Assembly: GCA_038063975.1 (NCBI GenBank) | Contig: JBBTTY010000044.1 | Location: 1 to 11,199, forward strand | DNA: 11,199 bases | From: UBA6065 sp038063975 | GTDB taxonomy: Bacteria > Patescibacteriota > Minisyncoccia > Phycocordibacterales > UBA6065 | Direction: 5' to 3' | In this document: positions 1 through 7,605 of the stretch, one piece after another | Position numbering within the stretch: position 1 is the stretch's first letter | Layout: each line of letters begins with the position of its first letter | The notes under the pieces: model-generated | The model's input: only the letters and a program-made list of their open reading frames with translations | Database searches by the model: none | What the model was told of the DNA's origin: nothing | Translations under genes and position numbers: made by a program

Positions 1-20
1 CCAACCAAGTTAATTTCTTT

Positions 21-593
21 TCACCATTCATTCTTTTCTTTAATTTCCGCCATTCCTTCTTCTCTCGCAAAACTTTCAAATTCAGCTTTTACTTTAGCAT
101 ATTCGGGCAGGTCAGGAATTTTTGAAATACCGAGATGGGCGAGCAGATTTATAGTCGGCTTGTATAAAAAGCCCCTGCCCTGCTCCAAAAAATCATCTCT
201 CTCTGTCATACGCTCTATGAGTCCTCGAATGAGAAGATTACGCAAAATAAAAGAAGAATTGACGCCGCGTATATAGTCTATTTCGGAGCGTTTGATCGGG
301 TGTTTGTAGAGAATGATGGTGAGTGTTTCCAGGCCCGCACGGCCTAGATCGCTTTTGAGCTCTTCTTTGGTCATTTTCATGATGAATTCGCCCATATCCG
401 GCGCCGTGCGCATCTCTATCTCATCGCCGTTTGAAATGACACATAGACCGCGATTTGCCAGAACTGTTTGAAGCGAGATTAGAGCACTTTCTAGTTCTTC
501 TCTCGTGCAATCGAGAGCCGTTTCTGCTTTTTTCTTTGTCATAGGCTCGCCCTTAAAAAAAAGCAAAGCCTCCAATTTGGATTCTAAACTCAT
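21..593 (-). CDS. scpB: Segregation and condensation protein B (ScpB)
   Basis: This is the kleisin-associated winged-helix subunit of the bacterial condensin. ScpB dimers bind the ScpA kleisin, which bridges the SMC heads on the nucleoid. The 190 residues hold two winged-helix domains (about 1-75 and 85-155). The second carries the family signature: LETLTIILYKHPIKRSEID, then IRGVNSS at 109-115, then LLIRGLIE. The tail GFLYKPT...LLAHLGI...DLPEY (141-164) is the usual ScpB ending. Length is normal. The ATG at 591-593 is the only sensible start and has no Shine-Dalgarno. It lies 18 bases after the scpA stop, so the two are one operon, in the usual scpA-scpB order. The gene ends in TGA, which argues for the standard genetic code. 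No terminator is visible in the 20 bases left before the window edge. Confidence 0.95.
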   Translation of the reverse strand: MSLESKLEALLFFKGEPMTKKKAETALDCTREELESALISLQTVLANRGLCVISNGDEIEMRTAPDMGEFIMKMTKEELKSDLGRAGLETLTIILYKHPIKRSEIDYIRGVNSSFILRNLLIRGLIERMTERDDFLEQGRGFLYKPTINLLAHLGISKIPDLPEYAKVKAEFESFAREEGMAEIKEKNEW

Positions 594-611
594 AAATGGA
601 AGTATAACAAA

Positions 612-1334
612 CTAATACTTCGGCACGCCAACATTTTCTGTCTCCATATGTATATCCTCAAAATGCTTTTCTTGACGGACATTGATGATGCCTTGTTTGA
701 CCAGTTCAAGCATAGCGAGAAAACCGACGATAATATTTACTTTTTTATCCTTTTCAATTCCGCCGGTGAACTCTTTGAAGCTCATTTTGAGACTGGCTGA
801 AATACGTTTGGTTAGGTTCATAATCATTTCCTCGAGGCTTATAACTTTATCCATGATTATTTTTGGTAGAAATTCTTTCTTTGGAATATTGGAGAGAACG
901 TGATAGGCGGCAGAGAGTAAGTTTGAAATTGTCATACTGTCATCAGGAGAAAAAACGGGCAGGAGTTCTCTCTCGCCTCTGGCAAAGAGCATTTTTTGAC
1001 CCCAGAGAGGTCGCAGAGTGTGAGACAATTTCCTCATACGCTCATATAAACGCAAACGACGCTCCAAATCTTCAATTGAAGCCTGTTCCTCTGTGGTCAA
1101 ATCGAGAGTCGGCAGGAGAGATTTTGATTTTATGAGGAGAAGTGTCGAAGCGATGAGCACAAAATGCGCGCTATCGGCCAGAGGAAATTCTGATAGATCT
1201 TTGACGTATGAGATATAATCATCCGCTACTTTGGCCAGAGATACATCGCTCACAAAAAGTTTTCTCTTTTCTATGAGATCAAGCAGAAGTTCCAATGACC
1301 CTTCAAAATGCTCTTGTTTGACGGTGAAGGACAT
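612..1334 (-). CDS. scpA: Segregation and condensation protein A (ScpA, kleisin)
   Basis: Kleisin subunit of the SMC-ScpAB condensin, which links the two SMC ATPase heads and recruits ScpB. The N-terminus FEGSLELLLDLIEKRKLFV (about 10-28) is the ScpA SMC-neck-binding helix pattern. It is followed by ADSAHFVLIASTLLLIKSKSLLP (53-75), the most conserved block of the family. The last third (about 160-225) holds the C-terminal winged helix that touches the other SMC head. At 240 residues the length is normal. The ATG at 1332-1334 has no Shine-Dalgarno and sits 11 bases from a good -10 box (TAAAAT, 1346-1351), so the mRNA probably has almost no leader. It is first in the scpA-scpB operon, with scpB 18 bases downstream. 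Confidence 0.95.
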   Translation of the reverse strand: MSFTVKQEHFEGSLELLLDLIEKRKLFVSDVSLAKVADDYISYVKDLSEFPLADSAHFVLIASTLLLIKSKSLLPTLDLTTEEQASIEDLERRLRLYERMRKLSHTLRPLWGQKMLFARGERELLPVFSPDDSMTISNLLSAAYHVLSNIPKKEFLPKIIMDKVISLEEMIMNLTKRISASLKMSFKEFTGGIEKDKKVNIIVGFLAMLELVKQGIINVRQEKHFEDIHMETENVGVPKY

Positions 1335-1345
1335 ATAACTTGATT

Positions 1346-1375
1346 ATTTTAGCACATTGACGACATACTTGTCTT
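1346..1375 (-). promoter_or_regulatory. Predicted sigma70-type promoter of scpAB
   Basis: Read on the minus strand: AAGACA (1370-1375) as -35, an 18-base spacer, and TAAAAT (1346-1351) as -10. Matches to consensus are 4/6 and 5/6. A start of transcription about 7 bases further on falls near 1339, only about 5 bases before the scpA ATG. The site lies just past the hairpin that ends the upstream operon. Confidence 0.55.
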
Positions 1376-1410
1376 TGATATAATAGCCCTACTCTGCCTT
1401 CGGGCTCCGA

Positions 1411-1438
1411 GAAACCCCCGCATAAAAGCGGGGGTTTC
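1411..1438 (-). terminator. Intrinsic terminator-like hairpin after aspS
   Basis: GAAACCCCCGC (1411-1421) and its exact reverse complement (1428-1438) enclose a 6-base loop, giving an 11-bp GC-rich stem. It lies about 100 bases past the aspS stop and just before the scpA promoter, as expected for the end of the trpS-aspS transcript. The U-tract is short (GTTTC, partly in the stem), so termination could work in either direction. The rest of the 204-base spacer holds only AT-rich sequence and a small GCC/GGC hairpin near 1392-1405. Confidence 0.7.
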
Positions 1439-1538
1439 GACTTCTAAAAAAGTTTTGATTTCAATCTATTTCCAACAAGTTCAAATTGTTTAAAGAAATT
1501 ATGAAGAAAATTTAATAACTTTTTACTAATTTTGTCTA

Positions 1539-2834
1539 TTAAGGATTTAGCCTTTTTACGTCTCGCGGAATATAAGTCGCTTCGCGGACATTCGGCAGGT
1601 CGAGAATTTTCATTATAAAACGTCCCGGACCGATACCACCTCCACCATGTGGAGGACAACCGTAGCGAAAAAAGTTTATATAATCTTTCAATGGTTCGAG
1701 TTTCATACCTTTCTCAAGCGCTTGTTTTTCTAGTATATCAACACGATGCTCACGTTGGGCAAGTGTTGTTATCTCTATTCCTCGATACATGAGATCGGCA
1801 CGACGGGAACGATCATTATCCGGAGACAAACGCATATGATAAAAAGCGCTTTTTGATTTATGATATTCCATTACAAACACAAAGTCATGATTATATTTTT
1901 CTTTGACATATTCTGATATAGCTCGCTCTTCTTCAGGGGAAAGGTCATGATCTTCGGATGATTGTACGCCTCGTTCTTTCAAAATTTTCTTTACTTCTAT
2001 TATGGAAATACGCGGAAATGGTCGAGTCGGTACTGTTAGATCAAGCTCTGAAAATTCTTTTTTAACTTCTTCAAAACCAGCAACAATCATACCTTCTTCT
2101 GCATCCATAATATCGTGATGAGATTCAACATAGGCAATTTCGAAATCCCAGCCAGTAAATTCAGTGATATGTCTTGTAGTATATGATTCTTCAGCACGGA
2201 ATACTGGTTCGACCATAAATACTTTTTCAAATCCGGATGCCATAGCCATTTGTTTATAGAATTGCGGTGATTGAGCCAGATATGCTTTTCTATCAAAATA
2301 CTTCACCTCAAATACAGACGCGCCTGTCTCTGATGGCGTACTCATAAATGAAGGTGGATAAAGCTGGATATAGTCATTTTCGTCCCAATATTTTCTCATG
2401 CCTTTCTCGAGAGCCGTCCAAACTTTGAATATCTTTGCTTTCTCGGGTTTGCGTAAATCAATCCAACGATAATCGAATCTGATCGGGGCCTCTGTTTCTT
2501 CCCCGCCTTTTTTTATAACAACAGGAATCGGTAGTTCCGAATCAGCAACTGAAAGAATATTTATAGTGGAGACTTCTACTTCCACTCCGCCTGATGCCTG
2601 CTCGGATTTTTTGGCAAGACCGGTTACTTCTACAACAGATTCTAGAGAGAGATTTTTAGCTTTTTCAAATACTGGATTATCTTTTAAAATAACCGTCTGA
2701 ATTTCTCCTTCTATATCACGAACAACCAGAAATATGATTTTTGACTGCACGCGCAGAGCATGGACAAAACCGCGCACGATCACTTGTTTGCCTGTATGTT
2801 TTAAAACCTCGTTCGTATGTAGTGCTGATTTCAT
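1539..2834 (-). CDS. aspS: Aspartyl-tRNA synthetase, archaeal/eukaryote type, probably non-discriminating (Asp/Asn)
   Basis: Charges tRNA with aspartate in the cytoplasm. At 431 residues it lacks the ~100-residue GAD insertion of ordinary bacterial AspRS (about 590 residues), which puts it in the archaeal/eukaryotic class. The N-terminal OB fold (about 15-100) binds the anticodon. Class II motif 1 is near 130-165, motif 2 is FRAEESYTTRHITEF (212-226), and motif 3 is GGGGIGPGRFIMKILDL (397-413), ending in REATYIPRDVKRLNP. His25 in RGFVHAL stands where discriminating archaeal enzymes have Trp, and Ser81 stands where they have Lys. From the Thermococcus work this pattern suggests relaxed tRNA choice, hence Asp-tRNA(Asn) for a GatCAB amidotransferase (not in this window). 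In motif 3 the usual Glu before Arg is Gly404, which is odd. The ATG at 2834 is one base from the trpS stop, so the pair is an operon. Confidence 0.93.
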   Translation of the reverse strand: MKSALHTNEVLKHTGKQVIVRGFVHALRVQSKIIFLVVRDIEGEIQTVILKDNPVFEKAKNLSLESVVEVTGLAKKSEQASGGVEVEVSTINILSVADSELPIPVVIKKGGEETEAPIRFDYRWIDLRKPEKAKIFKVWTALEKGMRKYWDENDYIQLYPPSFMSTPSETGASVFEVKYFDRKAYLAQSPQFYKQMAMASGFEKVFMVEPVFRAEESYTTRHITEFTGWDFEIAYVESHHDIMDAEEGMIVAGFEEVKKEFSELDLTVPTRPFPRISIIEVKKILKERGVQSSEDHDLSPEEERAISEYVKEKYNHDFVFVMEYHKSKSAFYHMRLSPDNDRSRRADLMYRGIEITTLAQREHRVDILEKQALEKGMKLEPLKDYINFFRYGCPPHGGGGIGPGRFIMKILDLPNVREATYIPRDVKRLNP

Positions 2835-2835
2835 A

Positions 2836-3822
2836 TTATTTGAATATCACTCCTATATTTTTCTTTGCTCTAGCGAGAATTTCATTGGCTTTTTTTGTTG
2901 CTTGTTTTCCTCCCTTCTCCAAAATTTTTATGACCTTTTTGCGATCTTTAGCTAATTTTTCGCGACGGTCGCGCAGAGGTCGGATAAAATCCTGCAAATC
3001 TCTGATCAAGGCTTCTTTCAAATCTTTATATCTTCCTTGTTTTTCCGTATAGAGTTTGTCCAGATACTCTTTGTCGCGAATCAGTTCGTGAATGGCGTAG
3101 ACATTTGTCGGAATACCTATTCCACCTGTTAAACCAGAATCTGTAACAATGGTCATTACTGCTTTTTGAATCTCTTCATCCGTTGCAAATAAACTTATGT
3201 CATTATCGTAACTTTTGCTCATTTTGCGACCATCAGTGCCGGGCACTATTTTGACATCTTCCAATATAAAAGCCTCCGGCGTTTTGAATGTCTCACCGAA
3301 TATACGATTGAATTTTTGAGCCGTATCACGAGTGTATTCGACATGTTGTTTCTGATCTTGGCCAACGGGTACTATGTCTGTATCGTATAACAGAATATCG
3401 GCAGCCATGAGCATGGGATAATTGAATGTACCGACGGAAATTTCTTTATCTTTCATGGAAGCGTCTTTGAATGCGTGCGCCCTCTCGAGATAAGGCATAG
3501 TGGTGATGGTGTCAAAAATCCAAGCCAGTTCTGTATGAGCGGAAACATCAGACTGTTTGAAGAGAACGCATTTTTTTGGATCGAGACCAATTGCCAAATA
3601 ATCTATAGCGAGCTCTATAATATTTTTTTGCATTTCGGAGGCGTTCTGAATGAAGTTTAGACCGTGATAATCGGCAATCATAAAATAACAGTCGTATTTG
3701 CCTGTATTCAAAAGGTCCACAAATTGCTTCATGGCTCCAAAATAATTGCCTATGTGTGGCCGACCTGTCGGTTTGACGCCAGAAAGCAAGATTTTTTTAG
3801 CGTCTGTTTTTTTTGCTAGCAT
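2836..3822 (-). CDS. trpS: Tryptophanyl-tRNA synthetase
   Basis: Class I synthetase that activates tryptophan with ATP and loads tRNA(Trp). The Rossmann domain opens with LLSGVKPTGRPHIGNYFGA (12-30), where PHIGN is the HIGH motif. Family blocks NYPMLMAADILLY (134-146) and VGQDQKQHVE (153-162) form the Trp pocket. GRKMSKSYDND (198-208) is the KMSKS loop. At 328 residues it has the usual length. The C-terminus is very Lys-rich (about 285-320). The start at 3820-3822 has no Shine-Dalgarno, but a TACTAT -10 box ends 6 bases upstream, so the message is probably leaderless. It is first in a two-gene operon with aspS and is divergent from the ATP-grasp gene at 3868 across 45 bases. Confidence 0.96.
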   Translation of the reverse strand: MLAKKTDAKKILLSGVKPTGRPHIGNYFGAMKQFVDLLNTGKYDCYFMIADYHGLNFIQNASEMQKNIIELAIDYLAIGLDPKKCVLFKQSDVSAHTELAWIFDTITTMPYLERAHAFKDASMKDKEISVGTFNYPMLMAADILLYDTDIVPVGQDQKQHVEYTRDTAQKFNRIFGETFKTPEAFILEDVKIVPGTDGRKMSKSYDNDISLFATDEEIQKAVMTIVTDSGLTGGIGIPTNVYAIHELIRDKEYLDKLYTEKQGRYKDLKEALIRDLQDFIRPLRDRREKLAKDRKKVIKILEKGGKQATKKANEILARAKKNIGVIFK

Positions 3823-3828
3823 AGAGAA

Positions 3829-3834
3829 ATAGTA
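3829..3834 (-). promoter_or_regulatory. Predicted -10 box of trpS-aspS
   Basis: TACTAT on the minus strand (5/6 match to TATAAT) ends 6 bases before the trpS ATG, which would place the transcript start on the start codon. No convincing -35 box is seen 16-18 bases further up, so this rests on the -10 alone. Confidence 0.4.
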
Positions 3835-3867
3835 GCAAAAATGGATGTTTTATGAAAGCATATTGAA

Positions 3868-4872
3868 ATGGCATATTCCAAACCACTGCTCAGTCAGCTC
3901 ATCCAGAAAATTGCTCCTCGGATAGGCGTGCGAATCGTCATTGAACCGCAGTGGAACATCGTCGGTCAAATTATTTATAAAAATGGCCAGAAGAGATATT
4001 TCAAATATTCTAGTCTGGATCTCAATACCCAAGCTGCTTCGGAAATTGCCAAAGACAAAGGCTATTCCGATTTTTTTATGAAACGCATGGGCTATCCTGT
4101 CATACCGGGCAAGGTTTTTTTCTCTGACAAATGGGCACAGGCCATAGGATCAAAAGATAATCTGAACTCTGCTTATAATTACGCCAGAAAACTTGGCTTT
4201 CCTCTCATAGTCAAGCCAAATAGCGGCAGTCAGGGAGTAAGTGTCACTCTGGTTTATAACAAACACGAGTTTTATGATGCTATGTGTCTCATTTTTGAAG
4301 AAGACAAAGTGGCCGTAGTACAAAAATATGTTCGAGGCAGAGATTATCGCATAGTCGTACTAGATAATCGGGTGATTTCCGCTTATGAACGCATTGCCCT
4401 CAATGTTATAGGTGATGGAAAATCTACGATTCTGACTTTGCTTAAAAAGAAACAGAAAATGTTTCAGCTGGCCGGCAGAGACACTATGATTAGATTCGAT
4501 GATGTTCGAATGTCTCAAAAACTTTCACATCAGGGACTTTCTTTTAGTTCCGTGCCGAAAAAGGGCGTACAAGTTTTTCTTCTGGACAATGCAAACCTCT
4601 CCACAGGCGGTAACTCTATAGATGTGACAAAAAAAGTTCATCCAAAATTCCGAGATCTCGCTGTACGCCTGACTCGCGATATGGGATTACGTCTCTGTGG
4701 CGTGGATTTGATGATTGAAGGAAATATTACGGAAGTGCCGAAGAAATCAAAATATTGGATAATTGAAATTAATTCAGCACCAGGTTTAGACCATTATATA
4801 AAGATAGGCAAAGAGCAGGAAAAAATCGTGGAGAATTTGTATTTGGAAGTTTTAAAAAGTATGGAGAGGTAA
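3868..4872 (+). CDS. Cyanophycin-synthetase-like ATP-grasp ligase (stand-alone)
   Basis: An ATP-dependent carboxylate-amine ligase of the ATP-grasp superfamily, probably making a peptide-like bond on an unknown substrate. Visible parts are the ATP-binding lysine and glycine-rich loop IVKPNSGSQGVSV (114-126), VVQKYVRGRDYRIVV (150-164), VIGDGKSTI (180-188), NLSTGGNSIDVT (243-254), GVDLMIE (278-284) and the Mg-binding EINSAPG (300-306). The blocks GDG and NLSTGG-IDVT are typical of the central ATP-grasp domain of cyanophycin synthetase and of the C-terminal half of GshF. The Mur-ligase half of cyanophycin synthetase is absent, so it is unlikely to make cyanophycin itself. The ATG at 3868 is the first after an in-frame stop at 3853, and has no Shine-Dalgarno. 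It converges with hisS across 31 bases of T-rich DNA without a clear hairpin. Confidence 0.8.
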   Translation: MAYSKPLLSQLIQKIAPRIGVRIVIEPQWNIVGQIIYKNGQKRYFKYSSLDLNTQAASEIAKDKGYSDFFMKRMGYPVIPGKVFFSDKWAQAIGSKDNLNSAYNYARKLGFPLIVKPNSGSQGVSVTLVYNKHEFYDAMCLIFEEDKVAVVQKYVRGRDYRIVVLDNRVISAYERIALNVIGDGKSTILTLLKKKQKMFQLAGRDTMIRFDDVRMSQKLSHQGLSFSSVPKKGVQVFLLDNANLSTGGNSIDVTKKVHPKFRDLAVRLTRDMGLRLCGVDLMIEGNITEVPKKSKYWIIEINSAPGLDHYIKIGKEQEKIVENLYLEVLKSMER

Positions 4873-4903
4873 TATAGCGGCTTTATTTTTTATTTTATTT
4901 ATT

Positions 4904-6175
4904 TTATTTCTTAAAATATTTCAAAATCTCATTTATTTTCATTTTTTCTTGAGTGCTTTTTTCTAGATCCTTTATAACCACAATCCCCTCTTTGGCTTCA
5001 TTTGGGCCATATATTAGGGCGTATTTTATACCTTTATCGCTCGCATAACCGAGCTGTTTTTTCAAGTCCGCGGCTTCGAAATAGAGCATGGTGTTTATGC
5101 CGATGTCGCGAAGTTCGGAAGCAAACCTTAAGTAATCATTTGTGAGAGATTCATCAAAGTTTACAATGAGTACGTCTGTGACAGTTTTTTCTTCTTTTAT
5201 GAGACCGAGCTCTTCGAGGGCGGAAATCAGTCTGTCTAGACCGATTGAAGTACCGACTGCGGGTACTGGTTTGTTGGCAAACATACCTACGAGATTGTCG
5301 TATCGGCCACCGGAGAGAACACTGCCGAATTGTGGGGCTTTGATGAAGTTTGTTTCAAAAATCATACCTGTGTAATAGTTTAAACCACGGGCAATAGAAA
5401 AATCTACGACAAATTTTGCTTTTGGAGCGAGAATCAGAGCTTTATCGACAATTATTTTGAGTTTATTGAGAGGCTCTTTTATTTCTTTTATGTCACTTGC
5501 CTTTCCTAGGGCGAAATCAATGATAGATTTTATGTCTTTGGTAGAAAAATTATTTTTTGTCAGTTCTTCTTCCACGCCTCCCTTGCCGATCTTGTCTATT
5601 TTGTCCACCATGCGTATAGCGACTTGTTTTTGTTCAGGTGAAAGTTTGAGAGAGTCATAAAAAGCAGAAATAATTTCTCGTGAATTGACGCGAATGACAA
5701 AATCATCATTTTTGAGACCGAGTTTTGACAAAGTATTAGCGCTCAAAGCTAAAATTTCGGCATCGGCCAAGAGACTTGTTGAACCGACAATATCGGCATC
5801 GCATTGATAGAATTCGCGGAAGCGGCCTTTTTGAGTATTTTCCGCTCTCCAAACGGGACTGATTTGATAGCGTTTGAAAGGTTTTTTTAGATCGCCATAT
5901 TCTGCCACTACCCTCGCCAGTGGTATAGTGAGGTCATAGCGCAAAGCCACATCGCGATCGCCGTTGTCTTTAAATCTATACATTAATTTATCGCCTTCGT
6001 CACCGTACTTGCCCATGAGAATTTCAGAGTATTCCAAAGCCGGCGTTTCCAAGGGCTCGAAACCAAACGTCTCAAAAGACGCCTTTATGGTTTCAATCAT
6101 TTTTTGCCTAGAAATCTGCTTCTCCGGCAAAAAGTCCCGAAATCCCTTCAACGTTCTAGGTTCTATTTTTGGCAT
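4904..6175 (-). CDS. hisS: Histidyl-tRNA synthetase
   Basis: Class II synthetase that loads tRNA(His). The order is GFRDFLP (11-17), motif 1 region to about residue 60, RYDLTIPLARVV (79-90), motif 2 WRAENTQKGRFREFYQCDAD (109-128), the His-specific ARGLNYYTGMIFE (262-274), LSGGRYDNL (287-295) and motif 3 VPAVGTSIGLDRL (304-316). The C-terminal anticodon-binding domain is at about 333-423. Length is normal. The FREFYQCDAD block resembles eukaryotic and archaeal HisRS more than the E. coli form. RGLNYY instead of RGLDYY is a tolerated change seen in other bacteria, from memory. The ATG at 6175 has no Shine-Dalgarno. An AT-rich stretch with GATAAT/TATAAA lies 10-25 bases upstream, so a promoter is likely between the ATG and the terminator at 6225-6260. 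Single-gene unit. Confidence 0.96.
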   Translation of the reverse strand: MPKIEPRTLKGFRDFLPEKQISRQKMIETIKASFETFGFEPLETPALEYSEILMGKYGDEGDKLMYRFKDNGDRDVALRYDLTIPLARVVAEYGDLKKPFKRYQISPVWRAENTQKGRFREFYQCDADIVGSTSLLADAEILALSANTLSKLGLKNDDFVIRVNSREIISAFYDSLKLSPEQKQVAIRMVDKIDKIGKGGVEEELTKNNFSTKDIKSIIDFALGKASDIKEIKEPLNKLKIIVDKALILAPKAKFVVDFSIARGLNYYTGMIFETNFIKAPQFGSVLSGGRYDNLVGMFANKPVPAVGTSIGLDRLISALEELGLIKEEKTVTDVLIVNFDESLTNDYLRFASELRDIGINTMLYFEAADLKKQLGYASDKGIKYALIYGPNEAKEGIVVIKDLEKSTQEKMKINEILKYFKK

Positions 6176-6224
6176 ATTTTTATTTGTTTATATTATCATA
6201 CTGAACACATTTCATTGAGTTCAG

Positions 6225-6260
6225 AATAAAAAGGGCCGAAACTGATGACGAATCAGCCCT
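6225..6260 (-). terminator. Intrinsic terminator of the 6282-7550 gene
   Basis: On the minus strand AGGGC (6256-6260) pairs with GCCCT (6232-6236), and an inner TGAT/ATCA stem closes a short loop. TTTTTATT follows directly. This is a good rho-independent terminator, 22 bases past the stop of the upstream gene and upstream of hisS, so the two are separate units. Confidence 0.75.
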
Positions 6261-6281
6261 CGTATCTGACTTCAAAAGAAC

Positions 6282-7550
6282 TTACACGATCACGGTTCCC
6301 AATTGGAGACAATCTTTTGCTCCATGCACAGCTTTGTTTCTACGCGCTGTAACAATGAGATCGGCGAGATTATAATTCACATAATGGGCAGTCACTCTCA
6401 TAAACCAATCACTCTCTGTTTTCATATCAGACACATTTTCCTCTCCATTTTCAAACCAAGAGAATGTTTGGGGTTGATTCAAAACCTCCTCTTGGAGAAT
6501 CCAGTTCATATCTGCTTTGGACGCTCTAGTGAGAACAATCTCGAAATCTGCTCCATCAGAAAATACCGTGCCCTTCATGCCCGAGGAAATTGACTCTTTG
6601 AGCACATAACGCTTCTGTTTAACACGTTTCATGACAGCCTCAGAACTTTCAACTTTTTTACCAACCAGAAGTGTTTCTGGAATATATGAGCGAACCAAAT
6701 CGAGCGTCCGACTATCAGTAAAGGCCCGCAGAATCGCCTCAATATGAGAATCCCCGGAATCATTCCGCAAAAGCGCGAGCACTCCCTTTGCGCCGAAAAA
6801 CGGCTTTGGAGGAATGACGAATTTTACGATACCAGTTTTGTAGGCCGGTACAATGACATCATAGAGACTCTTTCTGACATAGAGAAACGGCAAATCGAGA
6901 AACAGCCCTGATTCTAGATCGGTTTCAGACGCTTCTGTTTCAGAGAACAATTTGCATCTGATACCATATCTTTTGAGTTCGTCTCTCACGATTTCAAATT
7001 CCGGAAGATAGAATCGCTCCCGATCGGCATAAAAGATTTTGATTTCATCAAAACCCTGTCTCTTGACTTCTTGAGCAAGCATATTCACTACCCCGGGTAG
7101 GACGATAGAACTCGGATGGACCGCCGATCTCAAACGAGCACTGAGAGTCGAATAACCAATTCCGTGCTTGTTGTGCCCATCAATCTCCGCAATCCGAAAC
7201 TTGCCATTTATGTCAACCATGAAATCAAGCTTGAGAAGTCTGGGAATATCACCCACTCTCAAACCCTGAAGTTCATGGTACATCAGTGGCACTCCCGTCG
7301 CGAAAACTTTTCTCACGATATGCCATGCCCCACCATAACCATAATTGTGTGATGGATTATAAACAATAGAGGCCATATGCGAAAATGCTCGCAAACAGTC
7401 ATAGAGAGCGTAACCGAGCTTTTGGAGCTCACAGTGTTGCTCTCTGCTTATTTGATACACATTGGGTGAAAGCAAGAAAGCGTGTGTATTTTTCCGCTCA
7501 CCTTGCCATATACCGGACTCGTCAATAACTGATTTTAGTTTGTCATACAT
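6282..7550 (-). CDS. Circularly permuted ATP-grasp-like protein (glutathionylspermidine-synthase-like), function unknown
   Basis: I do not recognise an exact family, but the block order fits circularly permuted ATP-grasp ligases. LKLDFMVDINGKFRIAEIDG (106-125) resembles their 'xDFxxDxxGxxKxxEIN' block. IPPKPFFGAKGVLALL (246-261) resembles 'NPPGSxxxxNKALLALL'. RYVLKESISSGMKGTVFS (314-331) looks like the ATP lysine and flexible loop. ILQEEV (351-356) is the 'xxQExV' strand. DWFMRVTAHYV (381-391) is the closing strand. Such enzymes join a carboxylate to an amine; the substrate here is unknown. The start is firm: an AAGGAG Shine-Dalgarno lies 5 bases before the ATG at 7550, the only such site before any gene here. 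The 147-base leader holds a hairpin (7581-7605). Its codons look richer in GC than the neighbours'. Function is open; superfamily membership is inference. Confidence 0.6.
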   Translation of the reverse strand: MYDKLKSVIDESGIWQGERKNTHAFLLSPNVYQISREQHCELQKLGYALYDCLRAFSHMASIVYNPSHNYGYGGAWHIVRKVFATGVPLMYHELQGLRVGDIPRLLKLDFMVDINGKFRIAEIDGHNKHGIGYSTLSARLRSAVHPSSIVLPGVVNMLAQEVKRQGFDEIKIFYADRERFYLPEFEIVRDELKRYGIRCKLFSETEASETDLESGLFLDLPFLYVRKSLYDVIVPAYKTGIVKFVIPPKPFFGAKGVLALLRNDSGDSHIEAILRAFTDSRTLDLVRSYIPETLLVGKKVESSEAVMKRVKQKRYVLKESISSGMKGTVFSDGADFEIVLTRASKADMNWILQEEVLNQPQTFSWFENGEENVSDMKTESDWFMRVTAHYVNYNLADLIVTARRNKAVHGAKDCLQLGTVIV

Positions 7551-7555
7551 GATTA

Positions 7556-7561
7556 CTCCTT
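7556..7561 (-). promoter_or_regulatory. Strong Shine-Dalgarno AAGGAG
   Basis: AAGGAG on the minus strand, 5 bases before the ATG at 7550. It fixes that start. It stands out because no other gene in the window with an independent start has a comparable site. Confidence 0.8.
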
Positions 7562-7580
7562 ATTTGATTGTGAAGAACAT

Positions 7581-7605
7581 GTAGCCTCGAACCATTCGAA
7601 GCTAC
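7581..7605 (-). promoter_or_regulatory. Leader hairpin upstream of the 6282-7550 gene
   Basis: On the minus strand GTAGCTTCGAA pairs with TTCGAGGCTAC around a 3-base TGG loop: 11 pairs, one of them a G-U wobble that exists only in the minus-strand RNA. No U-tract follows, so it is not an intrinsic terminator. A weaker hairpin (TTCTTG/CAAGGAA) precedes it. It may be a regulatory 5' UTR. No known riboswitch class is recognised. Confidence 0.45.

Noticed and set aside
1386..1440. Possible tRNA, because GGGGGTTTCGAC resembles a T-arm
   Set aside because: No acceptor stem, anticodon arm or CCA end fits around it. The sequence is a simple 11-bp hairpin with a 6-base loop.
4873..4903. Bidirectional terminator between the convergent ATP-grasp gene and hisS
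   Set aside because: There is a long T-rich tract, but no stem better than about 4 bp is visible.
5142..5660. Plus-strand open frames inside hisS
   Set aside because: They are antisense to a fully conserved hisS and have low-complexity Ser-rich translations.
6201..6224. CTGAAC/GTTCAG inverted repeat upstream of hisS as an operator
   Set aside because: Only 6-bp arms with a 12-base spacer. It could be chance and cannot be supported alone.
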